Part shown: positions 1 to 8,000 of the stretch, in pieces
Numbering within the stretch: position 1 is the stretch's first letter
How the letters are laid out: the number at the start of each line of letters is the position of its first letter
NCBI RefSeq assembly: GCF_016093275.1
Contig: NZ_JAEDAK010000009.1
Span: forward strand, 124,001-188,000
Reading direction: 5' to 3'
DNA from: Inhella proteolytica
GTDB lineage: Bacteria; Pseudomonadota; Gammaproteobacteria; Burkholderiales; Burkholderiaceae_C
DNA length: 64,000 nt
Made by a program: the position numbers and the translations under genes
Notes under the pieces: model-generated
Database searches by the model: none
What the model saw: only the letters and a program-made list of their open reading frames with translations
Told to the model about the DNA's origin: nothing

Positions 1-1415
1 AGGCGCAGAATCATGTCGTGAATGCCGGTGCGCTGCGCCGCTTCGATGATCTGTTGCGGGTCGACCTTCTCGAAGCGCGCGATGTTCTCGGCAATCGTGC
101 CCTCGAACATTTCGATGTCCTGGGGCAGGTAACCCACCTGAGGCCCCAGGTCTTCGCGTGACCACTGGGCAATCGGACGCTGATCCAGCAGCACTTCGCC
201 GGTCGTGTCCGGCCAGATGCCGAGCAAGCAGCGGGCCAAAGTGGACTTGCCGGCGCCTGAGGGACCGACGATGGCCACCACCTCTCCCGGATTGAAATCG
301 ATGGTCAGGTTCTTGAGGATCGGCGTCTTGCGACCGGGTGCATTGGCGCTCAGGTCGCGCAGGCTGATCTGGCCGTGCAGGCTGCGGTCTCCCGGCGCCG
401 ATTCGCGTACCGGGTTATCGGCCAGCACCTGCTCCAGGCGGCGATAGGCGGCTGCCGTCTCAACGTACTGCTTCCACAGCCCCACCACCATGCTGATCGG
501 GCGCAGCGCATTGGTCATCAGTGCATTGGAGGCAATCATGGCGCCGGCACTGATGCTGCCTTGAAGGGCCAGCACGGCGCCAATGGCCAGGATGAGCGAT
601 TGCTGAAAGTACTGCACGAACTTGGTCACCGCCTGAATGCGCCGCTGCAGCTCTTGGGCATCTGCCTGGCCCTGGAGTTGTCGCTCGTACAGCGACAGCC
701 ACTGGCGGCGCAGATTGCCCAGCATGCCCAGCGCTTCGACCGTCTCGGCATTGCGCAGCTTGGCTTGCAGAAATCCGTTCGTCTCCAGGCTGAGTTCCTG
801 GGCCTTCTTGTGGCGCGATGAGACCAGGCGATGACTCACCAGGGCCATCGCCAGCTGCAGCACGCAAAAGGCCAGTGCCGCCCAACCCAGCCACCGATGC
901 ATCAGGAACAGCACCCCCACATAGACCAGCATCCAGGGCAGATCCATGACCGCGAACACACCGCTGCCGGTAATGAACTGGCGCAGATTGGTCAGATCCC
1001 CCAGGGCCTGCAGAGGGTTCTTGGCCATGCCACGCAGCCGGGCCTCGAAGCTGGCATTGAAGACGCGCGTGTTGAGGCGGTCATCGAACAGGGCGCCGGC
1101 CCGCACCAGCAAGCGCGAGCGCAGCCACTCGGCGAAGCCCATGACGAAATAGAACAGCAAGGCGAGCAGGCTCAGGGCTGCCAGCGTCAGCTCATTGCCA
1201 CTCAGCATGACGCGGTCATACACCTGCAGCATGTACACGGTGGACGTCAGCGACAGCAGATTGGCGAAAAAGCTAAAGATGCAGACCCAGAGCAATTCGC
1301 GACGGAAGCGCCATAGCGCGCGCCCAAGCTCGCTGCGCTCAAAGAAGCCGAGCTTCGGACTTTGGACCGTGGACTGCGGCGCCGGTGCGCCGGCGCTCAC
1401 GACAGCGGTATTCAT
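1..1415 (-). CDS. Type I secretion ABC exporter, PrtD family (3' end outside window)
   Basis: Inner-membrane ATPase/permease that powers one-step export of an RTX-type substrate. About 471 codons are visible and the frame is open to the left edge. The N-terminal membrane domain carries the hallmark STVYMLQVYDRVM segment near residues 57-69. The nucleotide-binding domain has Walker A GPSGAGKSTLA and Q-loop VGYLPQ; the signature motif and Walker B would lie beyond the edge. The ATG overlaps the TGA of the upstream ABC gene by 4 bases, so the two are probably translationally coupled. A membrane-fusion (HlyD) gene is expected just downstream but is not in view. Confidence 0.93.
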   Translation of the reverse strand, partial: MNTAVVSAGAPAPQSTVQSPKLGFFERSELGRALWRFRRELLWVCIFSFFANLLSLTSTVYMLQVYDRVMLSGNELTLAALSLLALLFYFVMGFAEWLRSRLLVRAGALFDDRLNTRVFNASFEARLRGMAKNPLQALGDLTNLRQFITGSGVFAVMDLPWMLVYVGVLFLMHRWLGWAALAFCVLQLAMALVSHRLVSSRHKKAQELSLETNGFLQAKLRNAETVEALGMLGNLRRQWLSLYERQLQGQADAQELQRRIQAVTKFVQYFQQSLILAIGAVLALQGSISAGAMIASNALMTNALRPISMVVGLWKQYVETAAAYRRLEQVLADNPVRESAPGDRSLHGQISLRDLSANAPGRKTPILKNLTIDFNPGEVVAIVGPSGAGKSTLARCLLGIWPDTTGEVLLDQRPIAQWSREDLGPQVGYLPQDIEMFEGTIAENIARFEKVDPQQIIEAAQRTGIHDMILR

Positions 1416-3202
1416 GCGGGGCTCCCCGTGATCGCGGCCGGCTGGGCGGCCTGCATGCGTTGTTGCGCTTGTTGCGCGGCCTGGCCGCGCGCCTGCTCGT
1501 TGGCCTTCTTCAGCGCTGCGAGCACTTCGTCCCGAGGCCCGAACATCGCCGCCTGACCTTCATTCAGCACCAGCAATTTGTCTGCCGCGGGCAGCAGCGT
1601 GGTGCGGTGCGTAATGGCCAGTACGGTGGTGCCTTGCTGCTTCAGGTTCATCAGCAAGGCCAGCAAGGACTTCTCGCCAGCTTCGTCCAAGCTGGCATTG
1701 GGTTCATCCAGGACCACGAGTTTGGGATTGCCATAAAGCGCTCGGGCCAGGCCAAGACGCTGGCGCTGCCCCCCGGAGAGCACGGCACCTTCCTCGCCGA
1801 TGCGCGTGTCGAAACCCTCTGGAAGCGCCTCGATCATCGCGGTGATGCCGACGCGATCCGAAACCGCCCGCACTTCTTCCATGTCCACCTTGCCGAAGCG
1901 GGCGATGTTTTCCGCGACCGTGCCATCGAACAGCTCCACCCCCTGCGGCAGGTAGCCCAGGTACGGTCCGAGTTGGGACTTGTGCCAGGCGTGGACGTCC
2001 GCGCCATCCAGGCGCACCTTGCCGGCCGACGCCGGCCAGAGGCCCATGATCAAGCGCGCCAGCGTCGTCTTGCCGGAAGCCGAAGGGCCGATGATCATCG
2101 TCACCTCACCCGGCACGGCCACCAGACTCACGCCCTTGAGCACGGGGACGGCGCTACCCGGTGGGGCGGCCACGACCTGCTCCACCGTCAGTACGCCCTT
2201 GGGCGCCGGCAGGGGCATGCCCGGCTCGGTCGGCGGCAGCTTCACAAGCAGGCTGTTCAAGCGCTTGTAGGCGTCACGAACGTTCACCACCGCGCGCCAG
2301 TTCGACACCAGTTGCACCGACGGGCCCAGCGCCCGCCCGCCCAGGATGGACGCAATGATCATCATGCTGGCCCCGCCCCAGATGCCGTTGTGCAGCGTCA
2401 GGTAGCAGGCTGCGCCCAGCAGCAGAGAGCCCTGAATGGTCTGCACCAGCTTGGCGGCCATGGAGGTCAGGCCCGCGGTGTCCGAAGCCGCTGCCTGGCG
2501 CGTGATGAAGCGCTTCTGGCGCTCCATGAATCGGCCATGGACGGCGCGCAGCATGCCCATGGACTCAATGACCTGCGCACCCCGCATCGCTCCGGCGGCA
2601 TAGTTCTGCGCTTCGATGGAGGCGGTCGTCGCCTCCGACAGCAACGGCATGGTGCGGCGCTCCGTCACCCAACCCAGCAGGGCCTGCAACAGCATGCCCA
2701 CCACCGCCAGAACCCCCAGCCAGGGACTCATCGCGAACAGCAGCACCAGGCAGAGCACAGCGGCCGGCAGGTCCATGAGCGCTGTCACCACCAGGGAGGG
2801 GATGAAGTCCTTGATCGCACGCAGGTCGGCCAGAACCTGCGGCGTGCCACCGGGCATGCGACGCAGATTGGCGTCGAAGGTCGCATTGAAGGCCCGTTCG
2901 CGCAACTGCGCGTCAAAGCGCTCGGCGGCTGCAAACAGCGCTCGGGAACGGGCAACCTCGAGCAGTTCCATGATGACGTACACGCCGGCAACAGCAAGCA
3001 GCAGCCAGCCCAACGTGGCATAGCTGCGGCTGTCCATCACGCGGCCATAGACCTCGAACATGAACCAGGACGGCGCCAGGGCGAACACGCCAATGACGGC
3101 GCTCAGGCGCGCCGCCTGAGCGAAGTACGGCCGTTGCTCGCGCAGGGCGTCTTTCACGGGGGCCTCGGAGGGCGGGGCTGAAGACTTTTGCGGAAGGCTC
3201 AT
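1412..3202 (-). CDS. Type I secretion ABC exporter, PrtD family (complete)
   Basis: A 596-residue inner-membrane exporter half with an N-terminal six-helix-type membrane domain (FEVYGRVMDS near residue 49) and a C-terminal ATPase. Walker A GPSASGKTTLA, Q-loop GYLPQG, signature LSGGQRQR, Walker B LVVLDEPNASLD and the switch histidine AITHR are all intact, so the ATPase should be active. It sits between the TnpB-like gene and a second exporter of the same family, with 4-base overlaps at both ends. Two complete exporter halves in tandem suggest a heterodimer or two alternative homodimers. The RTX gene upstream is the obvious cargo. Confidence 0.95.
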   Translation of the reverse strand: MSLPQKSSAPPSEAPVKDALREQRPYFAQAARLSAVIGVFALAPSWFMFEVYGRVMDSRSYATLGWLLLAVAGVYVIMELLEVARSRALFAAAERFDAQLRERAFNATFDANLRRMPGGTPQVLADLRAIKDFIPSLVVTALMDLPAAVLCLVLLFAMSPWLGVLAVVGMLLQALLGWVTERRTMPLLSEATTASIEAQNYAAGAMRGAQVIESMGMLRAVHGRFMERQKRFITRQAAASDTAGLTSMAAKLVQTIQGSLLLGAACYLTLHNGIWGGASMMIIASILGGRALGPSVQLVSNWRAVVNVRDAYKRLNSLLVKLPPTEPGMPLPAPKGVLTVEQVVAAPPGSAVPVLKGVSLVAVPGEVTMIIGPSASGKTTLARLIMGLWPASAGKVRLDGADVHAWHKSQLGPYLGYLPQGVELFDGTVAENIARFGKVDMEEVRAVSDRVGITAMIEALPEGFDTRIGEEGAVLSGGQRQRLGLARALYGNPKLVVLDEPNASLDEAGEKSLLALLMNLKQQGTTVLAITHRTTLLPAADKLLVLNEGQAAMFGPRDEVLAALKKANEQARGQAAQQAQQRMQAAQPAAITGSPA

Positions 3203-3879
3203 GGTGAGGTCATGGTGAGAGAGACAGCCGGCACCGAAGTCGGCATGGCGGCGTGCGGCGCGTCGTCGATTACCAGCATGTATTCAGGCAGTTCACTGCC
3301 GCGGGCGGCCGGGGTGGCGTCCAGTTCCTCTTCGGCCGAACCCAGCTCCGGCGCCTGCCCGTCGTCGAGTTGGAAGGTCAGCCAGAACTGCCCGCCCTGC
3401 TGGTTGAGAACGATCTCGCACAACTTTTCGGTGCGAAAACGCCGTTCATCGGCGTCACTGAGCGCCAGGCTGAAGCGCATGCGCCCATCCAGCGTGAACA
3501 TGGAAACTTGCCCGCCCTTCAGGCTGAGGGTGTGGCGATCGAAATAGACCGGGGATTGCGGCAGAAAGTGCACCCTCGGCAGGGGCTTGCCGCCCAGGCG
3601 CTGGAGATTGAAGGGGCTGCCGGGGTGTTGGTACACAAGGCGGCAGGAGCGCGAAACCGAGTAGATGGCATTGCAGACCATCTGCGAACCCAGTTCGGGG
3701 AACTTCGCGCGCATGGCCTTGTAGACCATGTGGTGCAGGGCAACCCGGTTCCAACAGGCCGTCTGCTGCACGATCGGCGCCAGCTCGTTACAGGCCTGCG
3801 CGAACGCCTGCTGCAAGGCCACCAGGCGCGCGTGTTGCGACGCACTGGTTTGTAGCTGCAGACGGATTCGGCTTTTCAT
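3199..3879 (-). CDS. TnpB/OrfB N-terminal-domain protein without the RuvC nuclease domain
   Basis: A 226-residue protein whose residues 1-173 follow the N-terminal half of IS200/IS605 OrfB (TnpB). It has an N-terminal strand, a helical block with WNRVALHHMVYKAMRAKFP (43-61) and GSQMVCNAIYSVSR (64-77), then the VYFDRHTLSLKGG and MFTLDGR strands (111-133). In TnpB this is the wedge/recognition module that binds guide RNA and DNA. Where the first RuvC motif should begin (about 175) the sequence becomes an acidic, low-complexity tail, so no nuclease is possible. The frame is intact, the stop overlaps the ABC gene start by 4 bases, and no insertion-sequence ends or TnpA are nearby. Domestication as a regulator or RNA-binding protein is inference. 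The family match is from memory of OrfB sequences. Confidence 0.72.
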   Translation of the reverse strand: MKSRIRLQLQTSASQHARLVALQQAFAQACNELAPIVQQTACWNRVALHHMVYKAMRAKFPELGSQMVCNAIYSVSRSCRLVYQHPGSPFNLQRLGGKPLPRVHFLPQSPVYFDRHTLSLKGGQVSMFTLDGRMRFSLALSDADERRFRTEKLCEIVLNQQGGQFWLTFQLDDGQAPELGSAEEELDATPAARGSELPEYMLVIDDAPHAAMPTSVPAVSLTMTSP

Positions 3880-3911
3880 ATAGGAGCAGGATCATATAGG
3901 TGTCCTATATG
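3877..3911. promoter_or_regulatory. Three-copy catatagg repeat with a palindrome over the TnpB-like start
   Basis: The octamer catatagg occurs at 3877-3884, where it contains the start codon of the TnpB-like gene, and again at 3893-3900. Its exact inverse cctatatg is at 3904-3911, giving a perfect 8-bp inverted repeat with a 3-base spacer. The two direct copies are 16 bases apart. No good Shine-Dalgarno is visible before this ATG. The arrangement resembles an autoregulatory operator or a translational control element. Confidence 0.55.
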
Positions 3912-3972
3912 AAATGTCCAGCTCAGTTTGCATCTGCAGCTGAAGGGGCCGCACCCTCCCCTGTTCAGAAAT

Positions 3973-4509
3973 TCAGTGCAATGCGCCGCCGGTCGGAGGC
4001 GGTGCGCTGACGGCTTGCCGTTCGGTGGCGACGGCTGGCAGGCCCCAATGGGCCGATTGGACGCGGCGCGACAGTGCGTCCACCAAGCCGTGAAGCGTCT
4101 TGGTGCCCAGCACCAAGGTAAGCGGCGCACCGGATTCACATTCGAATTGCAGCACCCATCGGCCATCCAGCTTGTGCCGGCCACAGCCGATGCGGGTGAC
4201 GAGGCGCGGGGGCTCCCCTTGCACTTCTGCCTCTGCGGGGGGAGCCGGCTCCGTCCTGGCATTCACCTGCGCAGACATCGCCTGGTGGTGGGCCTGTGAG
4301 ATGGCCGCGCGTGCCGCCGGGTCCATGCGCTGCGGCAGTTCGGCTGACATATCCACCATGGCCTGAAGCTCGCCTCGCCAGCGGTGAACGATGCGCCGGG
4401 TCAAGTGCAGCAAATGGCTTTCCAGCCCGCCCTGGGGCGTCGCCATCTGGAGATCCAGGAGCAGACGGTCGGCAATCGGGTCGTAGCGCAGTCGGATGTG
4501 CTTGAGCAT
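3973..4509 (-). CDS. Uncharacterised protein in the secretion operon (178 aa)
   Basis: Start taken at the ATG giving MLKHIRLRYDPIADRLLLD; codons further upstream in this frame read through the preceding intergenic hairpin and look non-coding. The protein has no signal peptide or membrane segment. It begins with a strand-rich part, has a helical middle with H-rich HLLHLTRRIVHRW (about residues 32-44), and a C-terminal part with RLVTRIGCGRHKLDGRW. I do not recognise the family. It is co-directional with and 93 bases upstream of the TnpB-like gene, so a role in the RTX/T1SS system is inferred from position only. Confidence 0.75.
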   Translation of the reverse strand: MLKHIRLRYDPIADRLLLDLQMATPQGGLESHLLHLTRRIVHRWRGELQAMVDMSAELPQRMDPAARAAISQAHHQAMSAQVNARTEPAPPAEAEVQGEPPRLVTRIGCGRHKLDGRWVLQFECESGAPLTLVLGTKTLHGLVDALSRRVQSAHWGLPAVATERQAVSAPPPTGGALH

Positions 4510-4518
4510 GAAGGCAAA

Positions 4519-4544
4519 GCGCCCCGCCTGGTTGGGCGGGGCGC
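4519..4544 (-). terminator. Strong GC hairpin just upstream of the 178-aa gene (terminator or attenuator)
   Basis: Perfect 10-bp arms gcgccccgcc (4519-4528) and ggcggggcgc (4535-4544) with a 6-base loop. On the minus strand the stem is followed by only TTT, then the ATG of the 178-aa gene 9 bases later. It therefore lies between the 100-aa gene and the rest of the export operon. It may partly terminate transcription or hide the ribosome site. Weak U-tract, so termination is uncertain. Confidence 0.5.
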
Positions 4545-4564
4545 AGCAGTCGGTTGACTTCGGA

Positions 4565-4867
4565 TTACTTCTTGGCCTTGGCAGGCTTCTCAGCCTCAGC
4601 CTCGGTCTTGGCTTCCGGCTTGTCCTTGCCGGCACCCTGCTGGGCGCGGCTGACCACCTGCTTGAGGGCGTTCTGCTGCATGGCCACGGCATTGGCGAAC
4701 GCATCCAGCGGCAGCACCAATTGCGTGGTGACTTCCATGCGTTGGCCGGTCTTGCCTTCCTTGTTCTTGACCTGGCCGGCGTTCACGGCCAGGTCCATGC
4801 GGACCAGCCCGTTCTGGAGAGAGAGGCCCACCAGACGGTCGGCGAAAACGATTTGCTTGTTTGCCAT
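4565..4867 (-). CDS. Uncharacterised small protein (100 aa)
   Basis: Residues 1-75 look like a small folded domain beginning MANKQIVFADRLVGLSL. The rest is a charged Ala/Lys/Glu-rich tail ending in KPAKAKK. No signal peptide, no cysteine and no family I recognise. It is the first gene after the RTX gene terminator and the first of the presumed export operon. AAGGT about 11 bases upstream is a weak ribosome site. Its place between cargo and exporter suggests a cytoplasmic partner of the cargo or a regulator; this is inference. Confidence 0.75.
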   Translation of the reverse strand: MANKQIVFADRLVGLSLQNGLVRMDLAVNAGQVKNKEGKTGQRMEVTTQLVLPLDAFANAVAMQQNALKQVVSRAQQGAGKDKPEAKTEAEAEKPAKAKK

Positions 4868-4983
4868 TGCTATTTCTACCTTGTAGGCCGGCAGGGCCGT
4901 TTGGGCTGCCAGCGGGTCAACTCACCGCTTGAGGGCGGCGCATTCTGCAGGAGCGGGAACCAGGGCCCCGTCTCACAAAAAGG

Positions 4984-5012
4984 AAAAAACCGCCGGGTTG
5001 CCCCGGCGGTTT
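4984..5012 (-). terminator. Rho-independent terminator of the RTX gene
   Basis: Inverted repeat aaaccgccggg (4987-4997) and cccggcggttt (5002-5012) around a 4-base loop. On the minus strand it is followed by a run of T (4989-4984). It lies 55 bases past the RTX stop. A second perfect stem without a T-run, ggagcggc/gccgctcc at 5032-5051, sits between. Together they should insulate the abundant RTX transcript from the export genes. Confidence 0.88.
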
Positions 5013-5067
5013 CAGAACTACCTTGCCTGAAGGAGCGGCCGAAGCCGCTCCCCCTGCGCAGACTGGC

Positions 5068-8000
5068 TTAGATGAAGCCGTCCGTGCCGTCCACCAGGTC
5101 AGCGGCGTTCAACTCGGTGTTGCTGTTGATCGTCGCAACCAGGGTGACAACCCAGGTCTGGCCGGCGCCGGTGTTGGTGTCCTCGATGTAGTACACCTTG
5201 TAGGCGTCGTTCGTCGTGTCGGTAGCACCGTCAGCGTCAGCGCTCACCAGAACCACGGCCTTGCCGTTGTTCTCGACAGCGATCTTGCCGGCGGCAGCAG
5301 CCGTGGCAATGTCGCTGGCGCTCAGCGAGGCCTTGTTCCACACCACACCCACGTTCGCGGCGCCCGACAGATCCAGACCGGTCGTCACGAAGTTGGCGGC
5401 GGCGCCCAGGCTCGAAGCAGCACCCAGGAAGGCGCGGAAGTCGAGCGTGTCGTCGGTCGCAGCGTTGGCGTTGTTGAAGTTGTTGATGGTGTCAACACCG
5501 TTCAGCGCAGCCGTGGCTTCGAACACGTACTGGTCCTGCGACTCGATCGCAGCGGTGAAGGCCGTGAAGGCTTCCACAGCGGTGATCGTGCCACCGGTCA
5601 GGTCCGCCGAGTCCACATCAGCAGCCACCAGGGTCGAACCGGCAGCCGAGTTGTTGAACTGGAAGGTCAGGGTGTTCGCCACACCGTCGTAGGTCACCGA
5701 AGCCAGGGCACCGGCTTCAGCAGCGGTGGCACCAGCGCCTTGCAGAGCCGTGACCCAGGTCGACAGCGACAGCGAAGCGAAGGCAGCACCCACTTGGTCC
5801 GAATCCGAACCCGTCAGGATCTGGTTGGAGATCACCGAGGGATCAAACGCAGCCGGAGCGGCAGCAGCGGTCAGGGTGGCACCGGCGATGGTGATGTTGT
5901 CACCGTTGGCCGTGAACGCCGAAGCGCCGCCGGTCAGCGTGACCACCAACTTGGCACCCACGGCGGCGGTGAAGCCACCGTTCAGGGTGTCGTTGCCCGA
6001 ACCGCCGCGCAGGACGTCATCGCCACCCTTGGTGGTGATGGTGTCGTTGCCATTGCCGCCGGTGATGTTGACATCCTCATCGCCCACCACGTTGACCGTC
6101 ACGCCACTGGTGGCGTTCAGATCGGTCGCGGCACGCAGATGATTCGGGGCAGCAGCCTGCTCCAGCACCGTGCCGCCGAAGCTCAGGGTGTTGGCACCGT
6201 CCGTCAGCGCCACGCTCTTCGCACCGGCCACCAGCGCATTCGTGGTGGTGTTCAGGGTGAAGGTCGTGCCGTTTTCGGTGATGGTGGCTTCGGTCAGCAC
6301 CACGGCTTCGAAGTCGAGCGCCGAGGTGATGTTCTGGATCTTGCCGAACACGAGTTCGTCAGTGGTCCAGTCGGTCAGACCCGAGGTCGCGCCCGAGATC
6401 GTCGTCACGGTGTTGTCCGTCACCTTGGTGATGTCCAGCACGTCGAAGTCGAAACCGGTGGCGGCTAGGGCGCCGTTGTCGCGGATGGCCTGCAGGCTGA
6501 TTTCCGTGGCTGCAGCGTTGACTGCACCGCCGCCCAGGGCGTCGGTACCGTCGAAGCCCACGGCGTCGTTGCCGACCTTGACGGTGTCATGGTCGTTCAC
6601 GCCGCTGTCGACGAAGTTCAGACCCGAGGCCGCGTTGATCAGCGAGCCGAAGTCGTAGACGTCGTTCGAATCGGCATCCGACACCAGTTCGAAGCCGGTC
6701 AGGACGACCGAGTTCGCCGCGGTGCCGCTACCCAGCTTGACCGTGATCTGGTTGTCGACGGTACCGGCTTCAGACAGCAGGAACACCTTCGAATCCAGAC
6801 CGTTGATCTTCAGCGTGTCTTCCGCGTCTTGCGAAGCGGCGACGCGCAGCGAACCGGCAGCGATACCGTTGTTGGCGGTGTAGCTGCGGATCGTGTGGGT
6901 CTGCGAACCAGCGATGTACGGGCCTTCCACGCCGGCACCGGTGCCGTCTTGGAATTGCACCGAGCCGGTGATCAGGCCGGTCGTGGTCGGGGTGGCGGCC
7001 ACGAAGTCGGACACCGACAGGGTCAGGGTGATCGACTTGGTCAGTTCGTTGTACTTGACCTGGTTGGCACCACCGCGCAGGTTGAAGGTGTCGGCGTCCA
7101 TGGCATGGGCGCTGTTCATCACCACAACTTCTGCGTTGTCGCTACCTTCGATACGGTTCCAGGTCGCTTGACCCTGGGTCACCGTGCCGCTCAGACCAGC
7201 GTCGCGGTATTCGACGAAGGTGCGCTGCAGCGGGCTGGCCGAGGTCAGGTCGGAGATGCGCACGCTGTACACATCGCGGTCCAGGGAAGCCACTTGGTTG
7301 GCGACGTCAAACGCGCTCCACTTGATTTCCAGGCCCTTGGTCGAGCTGGTCAGGTCCAGCACCGACTCGCCCAGCGAGGCGACGATGCGCTCCACGCTGA
7401 CCAGTTGGTCCACGCGGTCGGTTGCGTTTTCCAGATCGCCGGCGCCGCCGCTGTAGAAGGTCGCGCCATCACCGTCCACCATGACGAACTGGTTCGGCTT
7501 GGTGGCATCCAGCTCAACCACGACAGCGATGTTGTCGTTGGCGGTGCTGTAGTCGACGGTGTCGGTGTCAACGCCGGAACCGGTCTTGCTCAGATTGAAC
7601 TTGAACTGGTTCTGGTTGACGACGTTGTCGATTTCAGCAGCCGACTGGCTGATGAAGGACTTGCGGCTGTTGTTGCTGTTCAGCGTGTCGAAGTCGATGA
7701 AGGTGGCCAGGGCCAGATCCGTCGACGCGGTGGCGTTGGCGGTGTCTTCGCGCTGGTTGCCGCTCATCACGCCGGCATCGGCCACGATGACGGTGTCGTT
7801 GCCATCGGCCCAGATGTTTTCGATCTCGTCGATGCCTTCAACCGTCACGTGCAGCGAGTTGTCCAGAGCGCGCACGGTGCCGTCGTTGTAGTTCACGATG
7901 GCGCCAGCGGTCATGGCCGTCACGTCCAGCACGTCGTTCTCGCGAACGCCAGCAGCGGTGCGCTGAGCCAGGGTGATGAACTCCACGCCATTCAGCGTGT

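Noticed and set aside
1385-3181. A 598-codon plus-strand frame opposite the ABC exporter
   Set aside because: Antisense shadow; the minus frame has every ABC motif.
3199-3911. An active IS605-type insertion sequence
   Set aside because: No TnpA gene, no subterminal hairpin ends and no RuvC domain; the gene is fused by overlap into the operon.
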